This document shows positions 25,486-32,643 of a DNA stretch of 64,000 nucleotides, piece by piece; within the stretch, counting starts at the first letter, position 1, and every line of letters begins with the position of its first letter. The stretch is taken from positions 62,001-126,000 of the forward strand of contig CAJTCS010000001.1 of the NCBI GenBank assembly GCA_910574995.1, written 5' to 3'. Below the pieces are notes generated by a model that made no database searches, had not been told where the DNA came from, and saw only the letters and a program-made list of their open reading frames with translations. Source of the stretch: Oscillospiraceae bacterium. GTDB lineage: Bacteria; Bacillota; Clostridia; Oscillospirales; Acutalibacteraceae. The translations under genes and the position numbers were made by a program.

Positions 25486-25515
25486 GTTGATTTCCCCTTT
25501 CAGTTTTATGCTTTA

Positions 25516-25571
25516 ATGATAAGGGATCATTGTAAAACTCAAAAGGGGCTCTGTGTAAAATCCAGGTAAAA
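25516..25571 (-). promoter_or_regulatory. pst promoter with candidate PhoB/PhoP boxes
   Basis: On the minus strand three copies of TTTTAC occur (25571-25566, 25560-25555, 25537-25532), spaced 11 and 23 bases, about one and two helical turns. A TATCAT -10 (25521-25516) lies 10 bases after the last copy, and no good -35 is present. This is the architecture of PhoP/PhoB-activated promoters, where direct repeats replace the -35. It is 31 bases upstream of the pstS start. Confidence 0.6.
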
Positions 25572-25579
25572 CCCATAAT

Positions 25580-25602
25580 AATTTGCGCCACTAAACAAAG
25601 AA
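25580..25602 (+). repeat. Right 23-bp direct repeat flanking the Pho module
   Basis: Matches 19097-19119 except for one base (A for G at 25590). It lies immediately upstream of the pst promoter repeats and just before the accessory gene at 25618. Confidence 0.65.
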
Positions 25603-25617
25603 TACGTCGGTCAGAAA

Positions 25618-26589
25618 TTAGAATTCACTCAGCCACTCTTTAAACTCATCAAAAGAAATTTTACCGGCAGCGCATTCGTCACGCTTACCCTTTGCCGTGG
25701 CGCTCCAAGCATAGAACGCACCTGGGCTAATTTTCCCCGCCTTGATCCAGTTAAAGCGTTTCTTGTATTCCCGGCGGTACTCTTTGAATAACTCATCCGA
25801 GTTTTTCTTCTCCGCCCAGCGCTTTACCGCGCCAACCTCGCGACAGGTTCTGCCCTGAGAGTCAACAGTCAGATTGCAGAACTCCGCTGTATTGCGCCGG
25901 GGGATGGCAAAATATTTGCCACAGTACGAGCAGATACGCATACGCTGTTCCCGCTTGACGCACTCGCGGAGAGATAACTCTACGAGGTCGGAAATAGAAG
26001 TTGGGTGCAGCACTTCGGCGAAAGTACCGTTGTTGGTTCGCTCATAGACGGTAGAAATTGGTCTGAACTGGTAGGCATAGAGCGGGTTGCTTTTCTCTTT
26101 GTCGAGATAGGCTTGCAGCTTTTCCCGTACAGGTTTCTTCTTGCTGTCATCGATGTCCAGCACGTCTTCAAACAACCGCATAATTTGTTTTTGCAGAGTG
26201 TCCAGGTCGCTGGGGATGTGTCGAAGCTGCTTGTGTGGGAGATGTTCGTACACGTCCTCGCCCGGGTGATGATCCATATAGCGGAACCGTGACTGCCAGT
26301 CAAGACGTAGAAACTCGAAATAGATATGCTCCTTGGCCAGCTTTTCCAACGTACTCATTACTATTTTCTTCGAGTCGCGGTCGCGTTCCCGATAGAAATT
26401 CAGCAGGGCCTTGTCCATTTCCTTAAATAAATCTTCCATTGGCCAGATGTCCAAGTAGGTGAACCGCAAAAGGCTTTCCAGAAATGGGAAGTCTTTTTCT
26501 TTTTTGTGCGAGCGCTCGAACGTCAAATCTTTGTAAACGAAATACTCGCGACCCTCTTCAAAGTAGGTGTAGAACAGGTAGTCAGCCAT
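25618..26589 (-). CDS. Mobile-element protein with CxxC zinc-binding-like segment (DUF6076-like)
   Basis: A 323-residue protein. The C-terminal third contains CSYCGKYF, a further Cys in AEFCNL and another in RTCRE, followed by KKFKEY/KRFNWIKAG-like basic repeats. This pattern is frequent in hypothetical proteins of Clostridia integrative elements. The N-terminal 200 residues are helical and unassigned. The ATG with AGAGGAG was preferred to one 22 codons upstream. Base composition is visibly more A/T-rich than in the flanking core genes. It is transcribed divergently from the excisionase-like gene. Confidence 0.65.
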   Translation of the reverse strand: MADYLFYTYFEEGREYFVYKDLTFERSHKKEKDFPFLESLLRFTYLDIWPMEDLFKEMDKALLNFYRERDRDSKKIVMSTLEKLAKEHIYFEFLRLDWQSRFRYMDHHPGEDVYEHLPHKQLRHIPSDLDTLQKQIMRLFEDVLDIDDSKKKPVREKLQAYLDKEKSNPLYAYQFRPISTVYERTNNGTFAEVLHPTSISDLVELSLRECVKREQRMRICSYCGKYFAIPRRNTAEFCNLTVDSQGRTCREVGAVKRWAEKKNSDELFKEYRREYKKRFNWIKAGKISPGAFYAWSATAKGKRDECAAGKISFDEFKEWLSEF

Positions 26590-26636
26590 TTTATTTGCGC
26601 TCCTCTCGAAAATTAAAAATATTTTTGAAATTGTCC

Positions 26637-26665
26637 TTGACAAATGCGTTGCCATGTGTTACCAT
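26637..26665 (+). promoter_or_regulatory. Promoter of the mobilisation gene block
   Basis: TTGACA (26637-26642) and TACCAT (26660-26665), 17-base spacer, about 90 bases before the excisionase-like gene. Confidence 0.55.
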
Positions 26666-26751
26666 ATGACAGTCGGCAAATCAAACTCTGTTTAAGAATT
26701 AGTCTACAACAGCCTGAACAAAAAGTCAAGACATTTTTTAGGAGGTGCGGA

Positions 26752-26964
26752 GTGGTTCAATCAAAGTTTAAAAGCTATGAAGAACTGCCACTGTTTCTCA
26801 ATGCAAAAACAGTGGCAGAAGTCTTGGGAATCTCTATGGCTGGAGCCTATGAGTTACTGCATCAGGAGGACTTCCCGGTGCTGAGAATCGGTTCGCGCTT
26901 GGTGGTTCCCAAGGAAAAATTTCTCTCGTGGGTCGAGAGTCAGACAGGAGGTAATGAGATATGA
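26752..26964 (+). CDS. Excisionase-like helix-turn-helix protein
   Basis: A 70-residue MerR/Xis-like winged helix: LFLNAKTVAEVLGISMAGAYELL, then FPVLRIGSRLVVPKEKFLSWVE. Such proteins act as excisionases or element regulators. The GTG start follows AGGAGGTG. It overlaps the next gene by 4 bases. The intact integrase it would assist is missing from unit B. Confidence 0.75.
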   Translation: MVQSKFKSYEELPLFLNAKTVAEVLGISMAGAYELLHQEDFPVLRIGSRLVVPKEKFLSWVESQTGGNEI

Positions 26965-27323
26965 GTAATTTCTTGAGAGCGTCATGCAGCGGTGCAAAGA
27001 ATTTCTTTCCTCTGCCAAACGCAATTTTTAGCTTAGGATTGTCAGCGGGCGAGTTGGCTGTCTACGCTTATCTCATGTATTGTGAGGACAGGAAGTCACA
27101 CCAATGCTGGCCCAGCTACAAAACTATCGGCAGAGCCGTTGGCATAAGCGAGAATACGGTACGGAAATATGTACGGGAACTGGAGTACAAGACACTTATT
27201 CTGACGGAGCCTACAAAGTACGAATCTGAGAGTGGGCAGGTTCGGAACGGCAATTTGATTTTTGCGATCCTCCCCATCCAGGGAGCAGTCAAGTACCACA
27301 ACGAGTGCCAGTTAGGAAAGTAG
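26961..27323 (+). CDS. Helix-turn-helix protein, replication-initiator-like
   Basis: A 120-residue protein with FFPLPNAIFSLGLSAGELAVYAYLMYCEDR and the helix-turn-helix SYKTIGRAVGISENTVRKYVRELE. This is the N-terminal DNA-binding part seen in many element replication initiators. It resembles the protein at 62412 in architecture. It lacks a catalytic domain, so it may be a short regulator or a truncated initiator. Confidence 0.6.
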   Translation: MSNFLRASCSGAKNFFPLPNAIFSLGLSAGELAVYAYLMYCEDRKSHQCWPSYKTIGRAVGISENTVRKYVRELEYKTLILTEPTKYESESGQVRNGNLIFAILPIQGAVKYHNECQLGK

Positions 27324-27647
27324 TCGTTCGTAAGCCACTGTGAGGGCCGTGTCGGGCGATTGGAGCCGGAGGTTGAGGGAGTTTAGCGGCAACCGGCCTA
27401 GAACAGCCGTGTGGGGCATTTGTGGCGATTTGTGAGGGCGGTGTCCACGGGGACGGAAACCGCCCCAAATATGCAAATGTTTGCAACTTTATCCGCCAGA
27501 GCAGGATGCAGAAAGCGGTCAAAAAGACAAGCAGGTTAAAGCGCGGTGTCTACCGCGCAGGTGACATCGCCCGGCAGAGCCGGTCGGTAAGGAAAAATCA
27601 GGGATTACCGGCCTCTGAAATCAGGGGTCGGTCAGAAAGGAGAGCTT
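27324..27647 (+). other. Non-coding spacer with inverted repeats, candidate oriT
   Basis: Directly upstream of the mobilisation genes. GGGCGGT (27436-27442) pairs with ACCGCCC (27459-27465), and GCGCGGT (27541-27547) pairs with ACCGCGC (27552-27558). Both left arms continue as GGTGTC. Transfer origins of MobP elements usually lie beside the relaxase and contain such hairpins next to the nick site, so this is the best oriT candidate in the element. The nick site is not identified. Confidence 0.45.
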
Positions 27648-28055
27648 TTGAGCGAGAAAAAGCAAAAATATGCGTACTGGATGCGGCCGTCAATGATCGA
27701 GGAGATAGAGGAAATGCTCTCGGCGGCTAATGCCACCTCGAAAGGCGACTTCGTTTGTAAGGCAGTGGAGTTCTACATTGGCTACCTCCGGCAGCAGAAA
27801 AACATCAATTTCTTGGCTCCTATTTTGGCGGGAATAATCAAGAGCGAAGTGCGTTCCCTCGGCAAGGATGTTTGCGAAATGCTGTTCAAACTGGCGGTGG
27901 AAATTGGAATCAACAGTAACATCACGGCGGCGGTCAATGATATTTCTGATGAATCTCTGGACACGGTACGGCTCAATGTTGCCCAGGAAGTAGCGAGGGT
28001 GAATGGCATTTTGACCTTTGAAGATGCCGATGAATGGCAGAACGGGGGCGACTGA
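27648..28055 (+). CDS. MobC-like relaxosome accessory protein
   Basis: A 135-residue protein with an N-terminal ribbon-helix-helix-like segment (AYWMRPSMIEEIEEMLSAANATSKGDFVCKAVEFYIGYL) and a helical C-terminus. It overlaps the relaxase gene by 22 bases. Small RHH proteins in this position bind oriT and help the relaxase. It starts with TTG after AAAGGAG. The assignment rests on the motif type and context. Confidence 0.65.
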   Translation: MSEKKQKYAYWMRPSMIEEIEEMLSAANATSKGDFVCKAVEFYIGYLRQQKNINFLAPILAGIIKSEVRSLGKDVCEMLFKLAVEIGINSNITAAVNDISDESLDTVRLNVAQEVARVNGILTFEDADEWQNGGD

Positions 28056-29032
28056 TTATAGCGAAAATTATTGTCACCAGCAGGTATATGCGGAATTCAC
28101 CAAAGCGGTCGGCGACAAATCTGGTAAAGTATATGGGTACTCGTGAGGGTGTGGAAAGGGTGTCCCAGGGCATTGACAACACTCCTGCCACCGTCCGTCA
28201 GCAGCGATTGGTGCAGGACATCATTAAGTTCGATCGGTCGGCTAAAGATTATGGCGAGTACCATGACTACGAGAGGTCTCCCACCAAGAGCAATGCCAGC
28301 GAGTTCATCGGTGCCTTCATCGAGCGCAATGCTGACCGCGTTGGGGAGTTGGACAAGCTAGTCAGCTACATGGCGGAGCGGCCTGGAGTAGAAAAGTTGG
28401 GGCCGCATGGTCTTTTTAGTCAGATCGATGACAAGATAGATTTGGATTCCGTCGCGGAGAAAGTGGGCCAGCGCAAGGGTATCATCTGGACACACGTCAT
28501 CAGCTTGCACCGCGAGGACGCAGAGCGATTGGGGTACAATAAGGCCGAGGCATGGCGGGAATTGGTGCGGAGAAACGTCACTGAGCTGGCAGACGCTCAG
28601 AAAATCGACATCAGTAACCTGCAGTGGTATGGTGCATTTCACAACACCACGCACCACCCGCATATGCACCTGCTGGTTTATTCCAAGGATGCAAAGCAAG
28701 GGTGGCTGACGAAAAAAGGGATCGATGAACTGCGAAGTGCGCTGGGCAACGACATCTTTCGGATGGAGCAGTACAAGCTGTTCACGATGGAGACAGACAT
28801 CCGCGACCGCCTAAAGAGTGAGAGCCGGGAGGAAATTGAAAAGCTGCTTGCAAAAATCCGCGAGTCATATGCTACGACAGCACTGCAAAATGGTGTAGAC
28901 GTAAAAACCGTCTCCTCTATGCTCGGCCACTACGATGCAGGATTCACACTCCGCACATACACCCACGCCACCCGCCAAAAGCAGGAACAGGCCGCTGAGA
29001 AGATGGGGAGCTTCATGCAGCAGGTCAGGTAA
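28034..29032 (+). CDS. In-frame fusion: MobP3-type relaxase N-terminus + integrase C-terminus
   Basis: Residues 1 to about 270 look like a MobP3/VirD2-class relaxase: early SRYMRNSP and KYMGTREGVERV, then the metal-binding histidines in HHPHMHLLVYS (about residue 206). From about residue 275 the sequence switches to a tyrosine recombinase tail: SYATTALQNGVDVKTVSSMLGHY and the catalytic Tyr in RTYTHAT (about 308). The C-terminal part lacks the recombinase Arg and core. The simplest reading is a deletion that removed the relaxase C-terminus, intervening genes and most of the integrase. Relaxase nicking may persist; recombination cannot. No stop or frameshift interrupts it. Confidence 0.8.
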   Translation: MAERGRLIIAKIIVTSRYMRNSPKRSATNLVKYMGTREGVERVSQGIDNTPATVRQQRLVQDIIKFDRSAKDYGEYHDYERSPTKSNASEFIGAFIERNADRVGELDKLVSYMAERPGVEKLGPHGLFSQIDDKIDLDSVAEKVGQRKGIIWTHVISLHREDAERLGYNKAEAWRELVRRNVTELADAQKIDISNLQWYGAFHNTTHHPHMHLLVYSKDAKQGWLTKKGIDELRSALGNDIFRMEQYKLFTMETDIRDRLKSESREEIEKLLAKIRESYATTALQNGVDVKTVSSMLGHYDAGFTLRTYTHATRQKQEQAAEKMGSFMQQVR

Positions 29033-29052
29033 ATGTGGGTCAAAAAAGCGCA

Positions 29053-29092
29053 AAACGGCTGGAACTTCCTCTCCAGAAGTTTCCAGCCGTTT
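29053..29092 (+). terminator. Long hairpin after the fusion gene
   Basis: AAACGGCTGGAA (29053-29064) pairs perfectly with TTCCAGCCGTTT (29081-29092), and CTTC/GAAG extend it inward. Only a weak T tract follows. It may be a terminator or part of the attachment region. Confidence 0.5.
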
Positions 29093-29107
29093 CCGTTCGT
29101 TTCGGCG

Positions 29108-29128
29108 TGTGGGTCAAGGTGTGGGTCA
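29108..29128 (+). repeat. Paired TGTGGGTCA motif near the right end of unit B
   Basis: Copies at 29108-29116 and 29120-29128, same spacing as at 19022-19042, plus a single copy at 29034-29042. Candidate integrase arm sites beside the right attachment site. Confidence 0.55.
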
Positions 29129-29160
29129 AGCACGATTTTGGAGGATTTTCTAGACGAAGC

Positions 29161-29195
29161 AAAACCCCCGCAGACCGCAGTCTTACGGGGGTTTT
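29161..29195 (-). terminator. Terminator after tRNA-Thr
   Basis: AAAACCCCCG (29161-29170) pairs with CGGGGGTTTT (29186-29195). On the minus strand it is immediately downstream of the tRNA CCA end and ends in TTTT. Confidence 0.75.
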
Positions 29196-29196
29196 G

Positions 29197-29272
29197 TGGA
29201 GCTGCTATCCAGATTCGAACTGGAGACCTCATCCTTACCAAGGATGTGCTCTACCACCTGAGCCATAGCAGC
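29197..29272 (-). tRNA. tRNA-Thr (GGT anticodon)
   Basis: A 76-base cloverleaf with encoded CCA: acceptor GCTGCTA/TAGCAGC, anticodon stem CATCC/GGATG around loop TTGGTAA (anticodon GGT), T-loop TTCGAAT. The 3' 45 bases are duplicated at 18864-18908. The gene is the integration target of the mobile units and has been kept intact by the incoming copy. Confidence 0.95.
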
Positions 29273-29311
29273 GCATAGTTTGCACACGGGCAACCGCAGG
29301 CAAACTATAGT

Positions 29312-29388
29312 TGGCGACCCGGAACGGGCTCGAACCGTCGACCTCTAGCGTGACAGGCTAGCGTTCTAACCAACTGAACTACCGGGCC
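29312..29388 (-). tRNA. tRNA-Asp (GTC anticodon)
   Basis: A 77-base cloverleaf with encoded CCA: acceptor GGCCCGG/CCGGGTC, anticodon stem CTAGC/GCTAG around CTGTCAC (anticodon GTC), T-loop TTCGAGC. It is 39 bases upstream of tRNA-Thr in the same transcript. Confidence 0.95.
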
Positions 29389-29422
29389 ATCCGCACCCAG
29401 AATGCCCTGGACGACAGTTGAC

Positions 29423-29451
29423 ATTATACACCCTCTTGCGGGGGATGTCAA
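29423..29451 (-). promoter_or_regulatory. Perfect consensus promoter for the tRNA-Asp/tRNA-Thr operon
   Basis: On the minus strand TTGACA (29451-29446) and TATAAT (29428-29423) are 17 bases apart, an exact vegetative consensus. Confidence 0.88.
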
Positions 29452-29522
29452 CCCTATATTTGCAGATATCCCAACTTTTTTTCAGGAAGGCGCGGGGCAG
29501 GCGCCGGCCGGGGCGGCTGGTC

Positions 29523-29551
29523 TTGCAATAAGCGGGCCGCCGTGGTATAAT
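29523..29551 (+). promoter_or_regulatory. Sigma-A promoter of the fatty-acid cluster
   Basis: TTGCAA (29523-29528) and TATAAT (29546-29551), 17-base spacer. A GC-rich hairpin (CCCCCTCCC with GGGAGGGGG, about 29567-29599) lies in the leader before fabK and might attenuate transcription. No FapR-like palindrome was seen. Confidence 0.78.
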
Positions 29552-29644
29552 CTGTTTTACAAACGGGCCCCCTCCCCTTTTTTTGGGAAGGGAGGGGGCA
29601 GGATAAAATGAAACCAAGCGGTACGGCGGAAAGGAAGCGGAACC

Positions 29645-30592
29645 ATGATACAATCACCCTTATGCGGGATGCTGGGCATTGAATACCCCATTTTCCAGGG
29701 GGGCATGGCCTGGATATCCGACGGGAAGCTGGCGGCGGCCGTCTCCAACGGGGGGGGGCTGGGCATCATTTCGGCCATGAACGCCAACGCGGACTATGTG
29801 AAGGAGCAGATAGCCCTGGCGCGCTCCCTTACAGACAAGCCCTTTGGGGTAAACATTATGCTGATGTCCCCCTTTGCCCAGGAGGTGGCCCAGGCGGCGG
29901 CCGACGCAAAGGTGGCGGTGGTCACCACCGGCGCGGGCAACCCTTCCAAATATATGCCCATGTGGCTGGAGGCCGGCGTCAAGGTCATCCCGGTGGTAGC
30001 CTCTGTGGGCATGGCGAAGCTGGTGACGAAAGCCGGGGCCGCCGCCGTGATTGCCGAGGGGGGCGAATCGGGCGGGCACGTGGGCGAACTGACCACCATG
30101 GTGCTGGTGCCCCAGGTGTGCGACGCCACACACCTGCCCGTGCTGGCGGCCGGGGGCATCGGCGACGGCCGTGGCGTTGCCGCCGCTTTGATGCTGGGGG
30201 CCGTGGGCGTGCAGGTGGGCACCCGGTTCCTGGTGGCGCAGGAGTGCGGCGTGCACCCCAATTATAAGAAGAAAGTCTTGAAAGCCAACGACATCGCCAC
30301 CATGACCACCGGCAAGCGCCTGGGCCATCCGGTGCGGCAGATTAAGAACCAGTTTGCCAAGGATTTCCTGAAGGCCGAGTATGACAGCAGCGTATCGGAC
30401 GAGGAGCTGGAGAAGCTGGGCAGCGGGGCCTTGTACCGGGCGGCTGTGCTGGGCGACGAGAAGACCGGCGATTTCCTGGCCGGGCAGGTGGCGGGCATGG
30501 TGGGCAAAGAGCAGCCCGCCGCCGAGATCATACAAGAAATGTTTACGCAAGCCGAAGAAGTGCTGAAGGGGGCGGGCAGATGGGTAAAATAG
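29645..30592 (+). CDS. fabK: Enoyl-ACP reductase II (FMN-dependent)
   Basis: A 315-residue TIM-barrel flavoprotein catalysing the last step of fatty-acid elongation. It shows LGIEYPIFQGGMAWI, GGGLGIISA, the phosphate-binding EGGESGGHVG and AAGGIGDGRGVAAAL, and the final GTRFL segment. These fit FabK of Clostridia and streptococci rather than the related nitronate monooxygenases, and the fab context supports this. It replaces FabI. It overlaps fabD by 13 bases. Confidence 0.92.
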   Translation: MIQSPLCGMLGIEYPIFQGGMAWISDGKLAAAVSNGGGLGIISAMNANADYVKEQIALARSLTDKPFGVNIMLMSPFAQEVAQAAADAKVAVVTTGAGNPSKYMPMWLEAGVKVIPVVASVGMAKLVTKAGAAAVIAEGGESGGHVGELTTMVLVPQVCDATHLPVLAAGGIGDGRGVAAALMLGAVGVQVGTRFLVAQECGVHPNYKKKVLKANDIATMTTGKRLGHPVRQIKNQFAKDFLKAEYDSSVSDEELEKLGSGALYRAAVLGDEKTGDFLAGQVAGMVGKEQPAAEIIQEMFTQAEEVLKGAGRWVK

Positions 30593-31485
30593 CCTTTGTG
30601 TTTTCGGGCCAGGGGGCCCAGTACCCGGGCATGGGGCAGTCCTTGTGCGATGTGAGCGCCGCGGCAAAAGCCGTTTTTGGCCTGGCCGACGCGGCCCGCC
30701 CGGGCACCAGCGCCCAGTGCTTTTCCGGCACGGCGCAGGAACTGGCGATTACCCAAAACACCCAGCCCTGCGTCTACGCGGTAGACCTGGCGGCGGCAAA
30801 GGCCCTGGAGGAAGCGGGGGTGCGGCCAGACTTTGTGGCGGGCTTCTCCCTGGGGGAAGTGGCGGCCCTTGCCTTTGCGGGGGCGTTCACCCCAGAGGAT
30901 GGCTTTGCTTTCGTTTGCAAACGCGCCGAAGCCATGCAGCGGGCGGCAGAGGAAAACCCCGGCGCCATGGCTGCGGTGCTGAAACTGGGAAATGAACAGG
31001 TAGAGGCCCTGTGCGCCCCGTTCGATAGGGTGTGGCCGGTAAATTACAACTGCCCGGGGCAGCTGGTAGTAGCGGGCGAGCCCGCCCAGCTGCGGGAATT
31101 CCAGGCAAAGGTGAAAGAGGCCGGGGGCCGGGCCGCGCCGTTAGCGGTAAGCGGGGGGTTCCACTCCCCCTTGATGGCCAGCGCCGCCGAAAAACTGGCG
31201 GGCGATTTGCTGCGCATAGGGTTGGGGCAGCCCTGTTTCCCCGTATATGCCAACGCCACCGCCCAGCCCTATGGGGGGGACATGCGGGCGCTGCTGGTGC
31301 GCCAGGTGCAAAGCCCCGTGCGCTGGCAGGAGACCGTGGAGGCCTTGGCGGCCCAGGGGGTAGACACCTTTTATGAATGCGGCCCGGGCAAGACCCTTTG
31401 CGGCCTTATCAAGAAGACCTGCAAAACGGCGGCGGTGTACCCGGTGCAGGACGCGGAGACCCTGGGGGCGGCGCTGGGGGGCTGA
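30580..31485 (+). CDS. fabD: Malonyl-CoA:ACP transacylase
   Basis: A 301-residue acyltransferase loading malonyl groups on ACP. It shows VFSGQGAQYPGMG at the start, active-site Ser in GFSLGEVAALA (about residue 89), the conserved Arg in CKRAEAMQ, and the catalytic His in GGFHSPLM (about 199). GFSLGE replaces the more usual GHSLGE. It is coupled to fabK by overlap. Confidence 0.95.
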   Translation: MGKIAFVFSGQGAQYPGMGQSLCDVSAAAKAVFGLADAARPGTSAQCFSGTAQELAITQNTQPCVYAVDLAAAKALEEAGVRPDFVAGFSLGEVAALAFAGAFTPEDGFAFVCKRAEAMQRAAEENPGAMAAVLKLGNEQVEALCAPFDRVWPVNYNCPGQLVVAGEPAQLREFQAKVKEAGGRAAPLAVSGGFHSPLMASAAEKLAGDLLRIGLGQPCFPVYANATAQPYGGDMRALLVRQVQSPVRWQETVEALAAQGVDTFYECGPGKTLCGLIKKTCKTAAVYPVQDAETLGAALGG

Positions 31486-31536
31486 AGGGGGCCGCAAACA
31501 TTTGAAACTACGTTGTTGGAAGGAGAGCCGACACAC

Positions 31537-32274
31537 ATGAAACTGGAAAACAAGACCGCCCTGATAACCGGGGCTTCCCAAGGGCTGGGCAAGGCCATCG
31601 CCCTGAAATTTGCCGAAAACGGCGCGGATATCGCCGTTATCTATGTGGGGCCAGAGCAGCCCGCCCTGGACGCTTGCCGGGAGATAGAGGCGCTGGGCCG
31701 CAAAGCAAGGGCCTATCCCTGCGACGTGCGGGACGGGCAGGCCGTGCAGGACACGGTGCAGGCCGTGAAGGCGGAATTTGGCAAAATCGACATCCTGGTG
31801 AATAACGCCGGCGTTACCCGGGACGGGCTTTTGGTGAAGATGGGGGACGCGGACTATGACATGGTGCTGGATATCAACCTGAAGGGCGCCTTCCACATGG
31901 CCCGCGCCTGCTGCCGGGATTTCATGCGCCAGCGCGCCGGGAAGATCATCAACATCAGCTCCATCGCGGGGCTGGTGGGCAACGCGGGGCAGGCGAACTA
32001 CGCGGCCTCGAAAGCGGGGCTTATCGGCATGTCGAAATCGATTGCCAAAGAGCTGGGCGGCCGGGGCGTGTGCTGCAACTGCATTGCCCCTGGTTTTATT
32101 GAGACGGACATGACCAAGGATATCAAGGAGGACAACCCCCTTTTGCAGCAGGTGCCCATGAAGCGCATGGGCAAGCCGGAGGACGTGGCCAACGCGGCCC
32201 TGTTCCTGGCCTCCCCCGAATCGGACTACATTACAGGTGAAACCATCCGGGTAGACGGGGGCCTGGCAACGTGA
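31537..32274 (+). CDS. fabG: 3-oxoacyl-ACP reductase
   Basis: A 245-residue short-chain dehydrogenase reducing 3-oxoacyl-ACP with NADPH. Cofactor motif TGASQGLGKA, NNAGVTRDG, catalytic Ser in INISSIAG, Tyr and Lys in YAASKAG, and C-terminal ITGETIRVDGG. The ATG preceded by GGAGAG was preferred to one eight codons earlier. It is third in the fab cluster. Confidence 0.95.
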   Translation: MKLENKTALITGASQGLGKAIALKFAENGADIAVIYVGPEQPALDACREIEALGRKARAYPCDVRDGQAVQDTVQAVKAEFGKIDILVNNAGVTRDGLLVKMGDADYDMVLDINLKGAFHMARACCRDFMRQRAGKIINISSIAGLVGNAGQANYAASKAGLIGMSKSIAKELGGRGVCCNCIAPGFIETDMTKDIKEDNPLLQQVPMKRMGKPEDVANAALFLASPESDYITGETIRVDGGLAT

Positions 32275-32643
32275 CGTTGCATCCAAGACGCGAGACCGCT
32301 CACTGCGTTCGCTGAAGAGATAAAATCCCCCGCCGCGAAAAGAGTTTTCGCGCTCACGCTTTCGCCCGCGTTCCCAGCAGGTTCCCGGGCAGCGTGACGC
32401 CGCAATCAAGACGCGTAGCCGCGCAAAGGCCACGCGCTGCGCGGGCGGTATGGGCAGCGTCCATCCCGCGAAGCCGGGCGGGCAATACGGGCGGGCGGCC
32501 TATGCACAGCCAGAACATGCCAGGAATTTTACCCGAAACGGACCAAACAGGAGGTTTTTGAAGGTTCTTAGGGAACTTTTTCCTTAAAAAAGTTCCCTAA
32601 GCGGGGTTTGGGGCGGCGCCCCAACAGAAAGGAGTGCGTGACA
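32275..32643 (+). other. Non-coding 369-base spacer between fabG and fabF
   Basis: No credible gene. The first ~220 bases are GC-rich with small inverted repeats (for example CGCGAAAA/TTTTCGCG near 32337-32356) and two related AAGACGCG blocks (32285 and 32408). The last ~85 bases hold the two-hairpin repeat at 32559-32625. Confidence 0.5.
32559..32625 (+). repeat. Two-hairpin intergenic repeat, copy 1 (before fabF)
   Basis: A 15-bp perfect stem, CTTAGGGAACTTTTT (32567-32581) with 32587-32601, is followed after six bases by TTGGGGC/GCCCCAA (32608-32614, 32618-32624). It ends 18 bases before the fabF start. The same layout with different stem bases recurs at 34433-34489 and 57648-57707. Confidence 0.7.

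Noticed and set aside
31141-32433. Long open frame antisense to fabD-fabG
   Set aside because: Typical shadow in GC-rich coding DNA; no ribosome site, low-complexity His/Gly/Arg composition, and it covers three well-supported sense genes.
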